The notes beneath the pieces are model-generated. The model ran no database searches. It was not told where the DNA came from and saw nothing but the letters and a program-made list of their open reading frames with translations. A DNA stretch of 64,000 nt from positions 1,798,001 through 1,862,000 of the forward strand of contig JAGPXD010000001.1 in NCBI GenBank assembly GCA_020746995.1, written 5' to 3'. This DNA comes from Plectosphaerella cucumerina (Eukaryota > Ascomycota > Sordariomycetes > Glomerellales > Plectosphaerellaceae). The position numbers were made by a program, and so were the translations under genes. Of this stretch, positions 11,349 to 23,135 are shown one piece after another (position 1 is the first letter of the stretch; every line of letters begins with the position of its first letter).

Positions 11349-12499
11349 TTACGTCGCCTTCTTGGCAAACTCGACCCTGAGGATGAGATGCTTGAAACCG
11401 AAACCGTCCATCTTGTCGGCGGCCTTGACGGCATCGCCGCGGTCGGCGAAGCTGATGAAGGCGAAGCCCTTGGCCATGCCCGTCTCGCGGTCCTTGGCGA
11501 GGAAGACGCGCGTGACGCGGCCGAAGCGCTCGAACATGTCGCGCAGCTCCTGTTCCTCGGCGAGTTCGGAGACCTGTGGGAGGGAAAGAAGTTGTCAGCG
11601 GGGTGGTGTCTCGTGGATGGTGGCGACGAGCGCGGGATTCTACTCACGTTGGTGACGCGCAGCGTGGCCAGGTCGTCCCTCTCCGGGTACTTGCCCCCCA
11701 GCTTCTCGCCGGCGGTAGCGCCGACGCCCCGGAGGGCGGGGGGCACGTAGCTGCCCTTCTTAAGGCCAGCGCCTCCAGCGCCTCCAGCGGCGGGCGCGCC
11801 GCCCGCCATGCCGTCGTCCATGCCGGCGGCGACGTCGGCGACGTCCTGGCCGACGGGGGCCATGGTGTCCTTGTAGGGACAGCGGGCGGTGAAATGCTCT
11901 CCGTTACAGATGCGGCACTTGAGCTTCTTGTCCTTGAGCTTGTCCTTCATGGCCTGGGCGTTGACGTCGGCGCCCTCCTCCTTCTGGTCGCGGCGCCAGG
12001 TGGCCGAGGGGCGGAAGATGATGTTCTCGCCGACCGAGGTGGTGTCGGGGGCCGGGCCGGCGGGGTCGCGCTGGGAGAGGCCGAACTTTGCCCACGTCTT
12101 GCGCTCGGCGACGCGCGGGGACACCTTCTCCGTGTGCGTCGTGTAGCGGATGCGGCGGGTCATCTTGACCTTTTGGTTGTTCTCGTTGAGGCGGTAGGAG
12201 ATCATGGTCTTGGTGCCGTCCTTGTTGGTGATGGTCTGGTTGGGGGGGAGCGCAGTCGAGGGGGCGTCGTCGACATCTTCGTCGTCGGCCCAGCTGCGGA
12301 GGGGGAATGCGGTCAGCATATGTTCATTAGGGATCTTTGATAAACACAAGGTCCAAGTTCCATGTCGTCCAAGTCCATGTATCCATTCCCATATGTCGAA
12401 GCTCATCTCTCCATGTCCCTTGTCTCCTTCACCGCGGGGAGGGGCGCCATAGTGGGACGGGGGTCGGCGGACTCACTTGGTCTTGCCGGCGGTGGCCAT
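11349..12499 (-). CDS. tif35: Eukaryotic translation initiation factor 3 subunit G
   Basis: Predicted exons (transcript order) are 12499-12477, 12293-11648 and 11573-11349, giving 297 residues. eIF3g is the RNA-binding subunit of eIF3 that helps 40S scanning and reinitiation. The first exon is only 23 nt (MATAGKT...) and joins WADDEDVDD, the usual acidic start. A conserved segment follows (KMTRRIRYTTHTEKVS, RKTWAKFG). A zinc knuckle CRICNGEHFTARC (CX2CX3HX4C) comes next, then a Gly/Ala linker, GSYVPPALR, and a C-terminal RRM (about 217-295) with RNP1 KGFAFISF. Length and order match the fungal family. Introns are 183 and 74 nt with GTGAGT donors. The gene is convergent with the lipase gene. 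Confidence 0.93.
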
Positions 12500-13315
12500 G
12501 ATTGCGGCTGGATCTGTCGTCTACTTTTTCGTCTGTTCCGTGTTGACCGTGATTTTTCTGCAAGCTGGGTCGTCGGCAAGGGGGGCCTGTTTCGTCGGGT
12601 CTTGTTGATGGGATCGGTGGTAGTCGGAGGTCGACGTTGGCAAAGTCCTCTGGCGGTGGGGTTCAGGTCGTTACCAATGAACGAGGAATTTTGAGGTTGA
12701 TTCATTTTCTGGTGCGCCGCCCAACTTTGGTGGGGCAAAATGGACTAGTCAGAATTGGGGCTAGCGCCCTTCTTGGGAGCTCCTTCCAACTGAGGCCAAA
12801 GCTGGACCACACCGTCGACTACCAGTTATTATCATCATCATCACTAAGCCTGAATTGTTCGCTGTTCTCATCCTCAAGCTTTCATCCTTCATCTTCGAGC
12901 ACGTTCGACTATCTTCGTTTATGTTCAAAAAGGTGTTTCATTGCTAAGCAGCCATACCGCCACCCTCTCATTCGTCCCATTTGTTGGGCACCACGCAATC
13001 GAGGTCATCAAGCTCATTTGTACATGAAATCAGTCGTACGTCCGTCGTCGACCCCTATCCCATCCTTTTTTCGGGGTGTCTCCTTTTCTCTTCAACGCCT
13101 GCTCGCAATGATGTACAAGAAAATGCGGCGATGCAATCGACTCGGGGGTATGATACGTGGCCTGGGGCTGCATGCTTCCCTGCACGCTACGCCCACCCAG
13201 AGAACTCCGTTTTACATAGGAAATGGACGTGCCGCGGCATGCGGTCGGTATCTTGAACAAGCAAATGACAGAAAGAAAATCCAACGTCTTGATAGACACT
13301 GACTGTTGTTTGGCC
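12500..13315. other. Intergenic region upstream of eIF3g
   Basis: Carries the eIF3g promoter/leader (read leftward) and the 3' flank of the PH-domain gene. A/T content is higher than in the flanking genes. No coding or RNA gene was recognised. Confidence 0.5.
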
Positions 13316-15880
13316 TCAGGCCATGGCCGCTGGCAGCTTTTGCCGCGTCTGGGGAATGGGGGGGAGGGCGCATGTGGGTGGCGGCCTAGGCACCGGCGGC
13401 AGAGCGCTCGTCGGCGGCGGTGCTGGGGGAGGTCCGTGTGCGAGGGAAGGCATGCTCCGCCGGTTCAGGGCCTTTGCGTGAACATCAGGGATCAGGAACT
13501 TGTTCGTGGTCATCGGGGCGGTGCCGGGGGCAACCAGCAGGTTCGGGCTGGACAGAGACGGCATGGCCTGGAAGCGATCGATCTTGATCTTGAGATCCGT
13601 GGCGTGGCCGATGGAGTACCGAGCCGGCCTCTCCACCGCATGGCGGGCCGTGGTCGACTCGACGAAAACGCTAGACCTCTGCCTCGCGCGATGCTGGGTC
13701 TCGCGTAGGGACGGAGAGCTGCTCCGTTCGTGGACGTCGATGGATGATGAGACGCTCCGCCGGAGTCCCTTGGCGGGTTCCGACACCAGGAGCCGCGAGT
13801 GCGGCCGCGTTTGGTACTGCAGGGGAAGCCCGGGAGACGGGAGCGCCGGCGGCGCCTCGTCCGTCTCCTCGAGGCATCGTAGGGCATGCATGCTCACTGA
13901 CTTGCGGGGGTTGGGTGCGGGTGCGAGGCTCAGGCCGGGCTGCACTGGCGCCAGGCTTGTCCGCCTGACAGGGAATTGCGGCTGCGGTTGCTCGTCGTTG
14001 AATGACGTCCTACTCCATCTCTCTGTGCGGTTGGAGCTGCGAGAAGAGGCGAGAGTCCTCGCATCCTCGCGGGAAAAGTCGCTCTTGTCCGGCGAAGGGT
14101 AGTCGGCGACGATGGAGAGCGGGCGGGTTGTAGAGAAGGGCGCGCTCGGTGGTGGGCCTCGAGCCCTCAAGGGGCGTGCGAAGTCCCCAGCCAGGCTTCC
14201 CTCAGACGGTGAGGTCTTGAGCTGGCTGTACCGCTTGCTGATGGGGACGCTGAAGTTGGGCGTCGGGTGGGCCCGGGGGGCCTCAGAAGGCGTGACCGGC
14301 GCATTGTAGGGCTGCGATGGCTGCGAGCCCTGGCGGAAGTCCATGACGTTCATCCCCTGCATCGACTGCCTGCGGTCCATGATGGCGGCGGCGTTCGGCC
14401 TGGGCCTGGGCTGCAGGGCCGTCTCGGGAGTGACAAGCTCGCCGTCTGTGCTGTTGAAGCTGTCCCGCACCGGGGAGCAGCCCGGAGAAGAGTTGGTCGG
14501 AGTCATGATGGTCCTCTGGCCGGAGGAGACATACGACAGTCTGTTGCCGCTGTCGCGGAGGCTGTCGAGCTGGCGGCCGTCGTTGGACACAATGCTGTTA
14601 GTCGTCGAAACATCGTCAACTGACTGGTCAACCCCGGCGTCCTCGCCAGAGGCATCCATATCGTCCATCTGCGGCGACGAAAAGTCCCGCGAAAGGACGC
14701 GGGAGAAGCGGCTGGGATCCCTGACCACCAACGTGCGCTGGCTGGTTCGGGCCTTGAGGTGTGAAGTCTCCTCGTCGGCTTTTGAGAAGCCCGTCTCGGA
14801 AGTGGACTTCTTGCCTCCTAGGATCTCAATCTCCCTGCGGAGAATGGTAATCCAAGACTCCATGTCCTCGGCGCTTTCAAACACCATGAGGAAATTAGAG
14901 GCAGTCCGGTTCTGTGAGCCTACAAAGGGAAGTCGTGAGAGGATGGACCGGGAGTCGGTCGCCGCTGTGCCGTTGGCCTCCATGACGGACGAGACCTGGA
15001 GAACCCAGTGTCGACCCGGGATGGCGTCGCTGACAAAGGCGGCCGAGTCTTTGCCGAGCTGAAGCATCTTCTCTGGTTGGCGGTTGAAATTGCCATCGCC
15101 CGAGTACTGCAGCAGGTATCCGGAAGTGCAGAGAATGAAGATCTTTGTGGTCCAATCGAGCTTCAAGGTCGCCGACTGGTCCCTTCGATGCCTCCACTTG
15201 AGCTTCTCGACGGCCGAGTCGGTGCCGGCGTCTTCGGACAGTTCGAGCATGGACTCGGAGCTGGCGAGCCTCTTCTCGTTGAATTTCAGGATAGCGTCGG
15301 CGGACATGACGGTGGCTGGGAGGTGGGCGTCCTTGATGGCTTGGGGGTAGGCCTTGAACAGCGGGGGAGGATCCCAGGACCCGAATTGGGCGCGGGGCTG
15401 CGATTGAGGTTGCGTTTGGGTCTGCGACTGTGGCTGCGGCGGTCGCATTGCGCCGCTGGAGGCTTTCGATCTGAGTGTAAGCCTCGGCATCTGCGGTGTT
15501 GGGGCGGGCGGGAACGAGGGCGATGTCAGTGGCAGCGAGGTCTGTGACCGGGTCATGTTGGACAGTGGCTTGGAGCCGTTGGTGACGGGGGTGGTGGCAT
15601 CGCCGGCGAATCGACTGGCGAACCTGTGGTGCTGCTGCTGTTGCTGCTGCGGCAGATCTTCAGTATCCTTTGAGGCCCTGGATCGGCCAAAGATGCTCCT
15701 CAGGCCGAGCTTGGACTCTCGCTTGGACACCTTTTCTGCGCGCAGGGGAATTCGATCACCGGGTTCCATGACGAATGTCAGATCAGGAGGGCGCGCTCTC
15801 CGTGAAGAGGGATGAGACGACTCGCGCTTGAGGGCCTCGAATGGCCGGAGGTCGTTCGAGTTGAGGTCGGACTGGGTCAT
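13316..15880 (-). CDS. PH-domain protein, fungal conserved, function unknown
   Basis: An uninterrupted 854-residue frame starting at ATG 15880 (MTQSDLNSNDLRPF). A pleckstrin-homology-like domain lies at about 226-353: a basic KLKWRHRRDQ strand, IFILCTSGYLLQYSG, RHWVLQVSS, and a C-terminal helix with FLMVFESAEDMESWITILRREIE. PH domains usually bind phosphoinositides or protein partners at membranes. The rest is Ser/Pro/Arg-rich and probably disordered, with a short polyQ (encoded near 15630-15650) and a proline-rich C-terminus that could bind SH3 domains. The frame stays open upstream to 16237, but that extension reads like leader sequence, so the shorter start was chosen. The specific role cannot be inferred. 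Confidence 0.8.
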   Translation of the reverse strand: MTQSDLNSNDLRPFEALKRESSHPSSRRARPPDLTFVMEPGDRIPLRAEKVSKRESKLGLRSIFGRSRASKDTEDLPQQQQQQHHRFASRFAGDATTPVTNGSKPLSNMTRSQTSLPLTSPSFPPAPTPQMPRLTLRSKASSGAMRPPQPQSQTQTQPQSQPRAQFGSWDPPPLFKAYPQAIKDAHLPATVMSADAILKFNEKRLASSESMLELSEDAGTDSAVEKLKWRHRRDQSATLKLDWTTKIFILCTSGYLLQYSGDGNFNRQPEKMLQLGKDSAAFVSDAIPGRHWVLQVSSVMEANGTAATDSRSILSRLPFVGSQNRTASNFLMVFESAEDMESWITILRREIEILGGKKSTSETGFSKADEETSHLKARTSQRTLVVRDPSRFSRVLSRDFSSPQMDDMDASGEDAGVDQSVDDVSTTNSIVSNDGRQLDSLRDSGNRLSYVSSGQRTIMTPTNSSPGCSPVRDSFNSTDGELVTPETALQPRPRPNAAAIMDRRQSMQGMNVMDFRQGSQPSQPYNAPVTPSEAPRAHPTPNFSVPISKRYSQLKTSPSEGSLAGDFARPLRARGPPPSAPFSTTRPLSIVADYPSPDKSDFSREDARTLASSRSSNRTERWSRTSFNDEQPQPQFPVRRTSLAPVQPGLSLAPAPNPRKSVSMHALRCLEETDEAPPALPSPGLPLQYQTRPHSRLLVSEPAKGLRRSVSSSIDVHERSSSPSLRETQHRARQRSSVFVESTTARHAVERPARYSIGHATDLKIKIDRFQAMPSLSSPNLLVAPGTAPMTTNKFLIPDVHAKALNRRSMPSLAHGPPPAPPPTSALPPVPRPPPTCALPPIPQTRQKLPAAMA

Positions 15881-18800
15881 GATGAATCTAGGTCTCGAGA
15901 TCGGGTCGCATGAGCGGGGGGTGGGTGGTGGTGGTAGGCGGCCGATCCGGGACTCGGGGGCTCGGGGGAGGGGAGGGGCTGAGCCAGCGCTGATGGATCG
16001 GGGGGCTTCTGTGTGCCAGTGTGCCAGCTGCAGCCTGTAGGGCGAGACCGGGGCGCCGGGGGTGGTGGGGTCGGCTGTTGTTTTACCACAACAAACAAAG
16101 AACTGGAATCCGGTAGTGCGGCCGAATCGACGGGCTACAACGATGATCGGGGCGCCAAAACAACGGCGAGCTGGTACATTGGCCGGTGAACCGAGAGAGG
16201 GGCGGATGTGGAAAGACGATGGCGGGAATGTCAACACATTCGCATGAATAACAATAGGCGGCGGGCGGGAAGCCAGGCAGCGGGTGGGCCGAGCTCAGGC
16301 TTGACGTCGGGTCGGTCTTGTCTCTTCCTGCTGCTGGGGCGGATGTTTGCTTTGTGATGTGGGTTGGATTGAGTTGGGGCTGGGGTGTGCTGGCTGGCTG
16401 AATCGGGACTGGATCGGGTCTCGGTCCTTGGTCTTGGTCTTGGTCTTGATCGAGGTTGTGCGAGGGAGGCGTTGAGGTGTGCGAGGTCAAGGAGCGTCAG
16501 TTGGTGAGAGCCGTGGGTGATGACTGATGGAAGTTGCTGCCAGAGTGAGGACCGGTGGGTGATGGAAGGAGTGACCGGGGTCGACGAGGAATAAACTTGA
16601 GGAAGAGGGAGGGGGGAAAATACAAGAGACGGGGAAGGGGTCTTCAGAGAGGGAGCGTCACAGGATATACAAGTCAGGTACTGTACAGTATGGGGAAGGG
16701 GAAGGGGGTGGGACAGGGACATGTCAAGCAGAAATAACTGGCGGACTCGGTCCCGTCTCACACGGACGAGGGCCCAGCGCGGTCAGTGCAAGTGTGCAGA
16801 AAAGGACCAGACGAGGTGGTGATGAATGGACGGTCCGTACGAGTACCTACACGCACAGGCGCACCACACAAGACAGGCACAGACAGGAGGACAGGGCAAG
16901 GAAGGATAGGATGGGGAAAGGTCGCGGCGCACCACATCACAGCTCCAGGAACCAGCGCCCACCCCACCTCGCATGCAGGAACGGGGGGTCGCCCCCCCTC
17001 GAATCGGCTCGATGGAGGCAGCAGAACGCTGGGTCGGGCTTGCCCTCGACATCCATCAAAAAGCCGCCGAGGAAACCTCGAGATTCCCCGGCGAGGAAAG
17101 ATCCCTGGAGAAAAAAGCAGGGCAGGTGCGCTAGTATCTGATCCCGAACAGGGACGCTAGCCTGATGTGGATGAACAGAACAGCGCCTCACCGGCGGGGT
17201 GGAAAGCTACGACGGAGCTGGCACCGTGGGAGGACGGAGAGCTGTCATCCTCAGTGCGCTGATCAACGGATCACGAACTGCACCGTCTTGCCCTCGACAT
17301 GGAGCCCACTGGGTGGGCCCTAAACGTCCCTCACCGGGGCAGGTGCGCAGTCCAGACCATCTAGCCAGGTCGTAGATAGAGTACCTCCGGCGCTGTAGGC
17401 ATCGGACTCGGCACATCCAAGGCCCCCTGAAGCCGCGCACCGGAGGTGGGCAATGTTTCGTGTTCATGGCCGGTTCGGCGCAGTCAGGAGCCAGGGTTTG
17501 ATTTTTTGTTTGACTCGCCAGCCCAGCCCACGCACTTAGGGTTGGCGGATCGTCACCCCCAGGCCCCGGCACGGGGGACATGGATTGGCAGCAATGAAAG
17601 CCAAGTTTCGAGGGCGGCAGTTGATACGGCCCTCTCTTGATTGACTTGATACTGAGTCGCCCCACGGTCAATGTCCGTTGTCGCAGAGAAAAGGCCCGCG
17701 TCTTCGAGGCACGGGTGCAGGCAGGCAGTGGTTTGTATCACAGCATTTGGTGACACAGCCTGCCTATTCCCTAGGGTCCGCGGACGGGACGCGGCCACGG
17801 CGCGTGGTTGCAACCCTTCAAGCTGGGTCCTCCTCCGCCGGGGCGGGATGCAGATTATCTGGCTGGCTTCTTTTTCCTGTGCCTTCCGAGTCCCGCCGTC
17901 GTCCCCTCTCTCAAGCAGTGCGTCATCATAGCCTGTGTAAAAGTCGGACAAGCAACCAGGCCTGCCAGACCGCAGCAGGGAGAGAAAAGGGATCAGTCAC
18001 CGTGCGCGCGGGAAGGAACAGGCCACGAGCAAGATAATCAATTGCTTTTCTGCCTCGCTGGATCAGATGGGGGGCGCCGGTCGGGGCGTTTTGGAAGTGC
18101 AAGAGGAAACGCGCCAACGGTGCCCCTTGCAGGTCGGACGGCCGGGTCCCCCAAAAAGACCAGTCCTAGCGCTCCTGCAGCACTCTTCGGGCTGCCCAGT
18201 GGCCGACCCCCTCAACCTCCTTGCATGTGCGCTCGCACTGGCCGCCCTCTGCTCGCCTCGCACGCGATTGGGCTGCTGTCGCTAAATATTGGCCGAGCCC
18301 CCCACCCTCATCCATGGTTTCCCGCCCATCACGGCCAGGAACCTTCACGATGCCACGGCCTCCTGCAGGTGAGTAGTGGGGGTTCGCGCAACGTCCTCTT
18401 TCAAGGTTCCCAGGGCCAGCCCAGAAGGGCGCTCACTGACCGCAGCGCAGGCCCGAGCGGCTGCTGTCGTTGCCCCGTGTGTGCGGACCAGTGTCCGCTG
18501 TCGTTCTTGGTTCGGGCGCGCCTGGCAGGGCCCGGGCAGGGGCACAGAGAGAAGTCATCGGTCATCAGACTCAGACGGGGAAGGCGCGCGCCGCCCGGCC
18601 AGGGGCCGCACCACCAAAGGCCAAAGGCCCGCCGGGAGGTTCCAGCACTTGCGAAAGGTCTGCCGAAAACTGACAGCGGCCGGCGCCCCAAGCGCGCGGG
18701 CCCTTCTTCAACTTCGTCCGCCGGCCGCTCCTCGCGACAGGAAAATGGAGATGTCCGCAGACCGCAGCCCACCTTGAGGGTCAGTGTCCTGCATCCGCGA

Positions 18801-21099
18801 GCGTCATTGTCACGGCTCCAACCTGCCAGACAGGTTCACGGGCCATATGCTGCTCCTCTCCCCCTTCCCGCTGCTCCTCCTCTGAGCGGCCCTGACTCCG
18901 GCTGCCCTCCGTACAGCAGCGCGACTCGTGTCTTGGGATGATCCACAAACATCCTGCAGACTGAAGATATTAAACTCCAACTTACAAGCACAGTGCAAGC
19001 ATCAAGTCGTCGGTCCTCTACCGCGGCTCCCGCGACTCCCGCCCTATTCGAAGGATCTAGATAATCATGCAGGAACTTACCAGGCCATCTGGCTTTCCGC
19101 CAAATCCCGCGGACGGGCCTCGCTGCATCTTACGATGATCGCATATCACCTGCGGCGTGCGCAAGCTGGCGACGACAAAAGTGCAGGGAAGGGTGAGGAA
19201 ACGGGTCCCCTCCTCGTATCCCGGCAAACACCTAGAAAGATGGCTTCGCTGGTCGCTCTCCTCCTCCACGCCGTGGTCGGGTACCTGCGTGTACTTGGCA
19301 TCCAGACCGCCCTACAGAACCCGGCCTGCTTCCCGCGTGCCTTCGCTACGAGATCCCCCCGACTTGCATGCCCGTCCTGCATGAACCACCATCGCAAATT
19401 TCGTACTCGCCCGACTCCCCTGGGCTAGTCACGGCAGAAGAAACATGACCGACCCTTTCATCATCCGCGAAGCGTCACTCTATCGGCTCACCGCGCGCGA
19501 TGGTGCCACAAGTGCCAGAAGCAAGGCGAGCCTTCAACATCACAGGCCAGACCAGTGTCAACATGGCACTGTCTTATTACCCCATCATCGTCGCATTCCT
19601 CTCTGAATGACACGTCCTGACCGGCATGACCCCCGTCCCGCGAAATGAGGATGTGCGCCACCACACATCATGTCTGGGACCCAGGCCCTGAGCTGGCGGT
19701 GTTTCATTCCCGGCCCTGCTGTGGGAAACAAAAGCGTCCGCTCCCCAGGCCTTCAGCGACCGGCACAGGGCCCCTCTGTTCCCCGTCGGACGCCGCGAGG
19801 CAATACTACAGGGGGGGCTGGCGAAGCGGCCGGGGCCCGGTGACCAGGTCTGCAGGGGGTAAGCAAGGTTCACATGTGCTCGACAGGGGGGAGCGCGGTG
19901 ACGCTGGAGGGCACCAAGTTTTGACACTGTCGATCTCGAACTGGCCAGAATCAGAACACTGGCTCACACAACGGTGATCGGCAGCCTCACTAGAGTCGGG
20001 TCAGACTCAAAGTTGATGAGCCAAGGGCCAAGAGCTCCGACTGAAAGTATACTCGTACTTGGAGACCCGGGTCGGACGTCGGCAAACCTTGAGCAGCTGG
20101 GGCCATCGGCATGATGCGGCTCGCCAGCCGGACGGGACGGCTATTTGCCTGCGGCTTCGTCACGGGGCGTCCTGATTCCTGGGCACGACGAGAAGGCGAC
20201 GGCGGCTTCGGGCGCACACGCGCTCGTGGAACCATCGCAGTCTCGCATCCCATCCAACCGATATCACCAAGACCTTCATGACGATGTCGTCTTCGGCTCG
20301 CCATCACAACAACAATAGTACACATGTCGGCATGGTACGCATTCACAGGGAGTAAGTCTATTTTCGGCGGCATGTCGGGCTTTCGCTTGCGTCCTCACAC
20401 AGAGGCCGTACCGGTTCCATGCAATGTCTTGAAGTCGTTGAGGCCACTGACTGGCGAGTTTGCCGAGTCGGGCTGCCTCAAAACCGACATTTAGCATCAG
20501 GTGCTTACGAGCCTGAAGCACAAGGGAGTGGTCTTCTTTCCCAAAGTCAAATGCCCGTTCTTGCTTCAAAGCAGCCAGAGGGAGGCCTTCGCCCTCGGAC
20601 AGCGCTTGTGAGAGAGTGCTCTCAAGGGCGAGACCGTATGTGCCTGTCTTGACAGGTCTGTCCGCGCGTAGTCTGTTGAGGTCTTGACATTGCGGGTTTA
20701 TGACTTCTGACAGGTTGAGAATGACGATCGACAGGGAGAAGATGCGTCGGATGATGCTCTAACCACATTGTCTGCTCATGTTGTCGAACTGCGCTGTCGA
20801 ATCGCGCCAGGCATGTGATGGCGCTTCTCCGATGGTGGCGGCGGCCTCTGTTCAAATGATGCTTTCGCGAAATGATGTTAACTTTAATAGGGAGCCAAGA
20901 GTCGAAGTCCCAGATGACAGGGCATCGGAATGTTTTGTCTCGCGTGGGAGATCCCGCGTTCCAGGCGTAGATATGCGGCTCTTCCGTCCGATCTTGTTTG
21001 ATCTGCTTCCAAAACAACGTCAATCAACAACATAACAAGGACATCGGTATTCATTTTGAGAAGCCATAGTGCTTGTATCGTGAGAAACTAGTATGAAGC
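15881..21099. other. Gene-poor region left of tRNA-Arg
   Basis: About 5.2 kb with the long leader/promoter of the PH-domain gene at the left and then no supported gene. A (CTTGGT)n-like simple repeat lies near 16422-16449. Open frames such as 17808-18941 (+) have Arg/Pro/Ser-rich, low-complexity translations with no domain. No transposon termini or relics were recognised. Confidence 0.5.
16422..16449. repeat. Short TCTTGG simple repeat
   Basis: Four imperfect tandem copies of a CTTGGT unit lie in the region upstream of the PH-domain gene, with no coding role. Confidence 0.6.
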
Positions 21100-21183
21100 G
21101 GCCGCCTGGCTCAATTGGCAGAGTATCTGACTACGATCAGTAGTTTCATCAGGAGGTTGCAGGTTCGAGCCCTGCGGTGGTCA
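21100..21183 (+). tRNA. tRNA-Arg (anticodon ACG) with an 11-nt intron
   Basis: A complete cloverleaf can be drawn. The acceptor stem GGCCGCC pairs with GGTGGTC (two G-U pairs), followed by discriminator A at 21183. The D stem is GCTC/GAGT. The anticodon stem TCTGA/TCAGG encloses a loop with ACG at 21133-21135. The T arm is GCAGG-TTCGAGC-CCTGC. An 11-nt intron (21137-21147) sits one base 3' of the anticodon, the canonical position for eukaryotic nuclear tRNA introns, leaving a 73-nt mature tRNA including the discriminator. ACG (as ICG) reads CGU/CGC/CGA arginine codons. It is isolated in a gene-poor stretch. Confidence 0.9.
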
Positions 21184-21187
21184 TTTC

Positions 21188-21191
21188 TTTT
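21188..21191 (+). terminator. Pol III terminator of tRNA-Arg
   Basis: Four T residues lie five bases after the mature tRNA end, a minimal RNA polymerase III terminator. A longer T tract follows at about 21214-21222. Confidence 0.7.
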
Positions 21192-23135
21192 GTCCCCATC
21201 GATTTTTGGGCTTCTTTTTTTCTTCTCAAAATACCGCTCCTATGCTAGACACTGGTAGCGGTTTTAAGGTGCATTTCAGGAGGTCAGCAAGTGTGTTCGG
21301 GTGGAGCAATCCCTTCTGGAAGCTCAGCATGCCAAGCGAGAAGCATAGTTGCATATCCAGCAGTCCGGACTCGTACCATTTTGCGTCTTAGTCTTCAAAT
21401 TGTACGAGGAGGCAGACATTATGCCCAGCGGCGGCGACTCCAGCGTTCGTCGAGACGCGGCCCCTGCAGTAGCGTGGCCTGGACACCCGAAGGATTCGCC
21501 GACAATGCTGTTAGGTGAGGCTGGGCATTTGCCATTCCCGCAGGCGAGATGCGCTACGGAAGTCGGCTCATGCATCTTGACCTGCCGGAGGTCGGCTATG
21601 CTAGGACCGCGAAGGAGTTGTTGAGAGCTGACGCGCCGCTTGTGGGACGACGCTGTTAGAATCCGCGGCTCGCGTAGTTCTCCGACGGCCGTCGTTGAGG
21701 TGAAGAGTGAGTGAGGTGCGGCGTCTCGCGCACTCCGCCGTCGGCATCGGATAGTCTAGGTCGCTTGTCCGGAGGGTGATGACTACGGAGTCCGGTGACC
21801 AGCGCGTGCCGTCGTCAGAAGGCGGCGACGGGATCTCCGAGACTCTTGGCCGGTGCATCTTAGTTATTGCTTCACGAGAATGCTTTGCGATGACGAATCT
21901 GTGGATGGTAAGGACCACAGATTCCAAACTGCACTGAAGACACTAGGTAGGCCAGTTCATTGATGCTGGCAAGATATCAGCGCGCGAACATTGAAGACCA
22001 TCGAGATGCTGCCCCGACTGGAGGCGCATCGGATTGGTCTGTCACCCCACGTTGCGTGTGATCTGCACCACACCGAGACGAACGAAAGCCCTGGGCGCTC
22101 GAGCCAGAGATCGTGTGCCAGCCCTCTGGAGATCCGACACATGTGGTAGGATGGATGCGACGGTCCGGAGACACGCTCTCGTCCAGTGGCACGAGTGATG
22201 AGATGATCGCCGGCAGGGTAAAGTGTCAAGACCCCGTCAATAGGGGGAGCTTAAGCTGACATGGGCGCCGTTTGCCGGCTCAAGGCAATTCGCGGAGCGC
22301 GTGATGTCGCCCCGACTTGACTCACATGTCCCGTGGCAGAGTGAACTCCGGAAGGTGCGTTCATCGGCGCAAGAACTGATACCGCGCTTCCATCTCCTTC
22401 CTGCTCAAATGCCTGGGGTGACGTGCCGCAAGGCCCTCCGAGTGCCCCTTCCGCAGTAAAACGGGACCGGCCAGCCAGCCAGCCAGGTGCTCAAGTTGTG
22501 ACCTGGTAAAGGTGGAAGTAGCGACTAGACCCCGGAAGCAGTGAGGTCACACCTGCCAGTCGCGCCACCCACCAGTGACGCACCTGCCCACCTCACACCT
22601 CACGTCACCCCACCTTCCCCGTCCAGCCTCGCCCAGGCAGGCCGCCACGAACAACCACGACGTCGAGGGAACGCCGACGTTTGAACATCCACCAGTCGAG
22701 CTGGAAACGCTCCGCTTATCAAGCTCCGAGAACCTCAAGTCGGTGACGAGCCCCAAAACCGACCATCACTCCGAGAAGCTCTCAGCCACTCCCAGGTCAC
22801 CTCGCTCTCCGTATGGGGTGAGCTGCAGTTCCCCGTCATTTCTGCTCCTCCCGATGCCCTCCTGAGCCTCCCCGCAACTTCCGCTGCCGCCTCCTTGATC
22901 CGGACACTTTACCTAGCCACCTAGACCCGTATTGGAGCCTAAGTTGCATCCCGTCTGGAGAACCTGCCTGACCTATCGGGGCTGCTTAAGCGACGCTCCT
23001 CCCTATTGTTCCGGGCCTTTATAAGAGCTCCGGATCTTCTCTCCCCTCGTCGCCCTTCAACCACGCGCGGCACGATACGCCAACCTACCATCCACACCCA
23101 ACCTACCGAAACTCGCCCGAACCCTCACATTCTCC
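21192..23135. other. Gene-poor region right of tRNA-Arg, ending in a C-rich leader
   Basis: No coding gene was recognised. Base composition is more balanced than in the genes. From about 22560 it becomes C-rich on the + strand, consistent with the promoter and 5' leader of the coiled-coil gene. A short CAGC repeat is near 22470. Confidence 0.5.

Noticed and set aside
11576..12340. 254-residue plus-strand frame over the eIF3g gene
   Set aside because: Antisense to an exon with a clear zinc knuckle and a spliced RRM; the translation is a Gly/Val/Ala-rich shadow.
17808..18941. 377-residue plus-strand frame in the gene-poor block
   Set aside because: Composition is Arg/Pro/Gly/Ser-rich throughout, with no conserved motif, signal peptide or plausible splice context.
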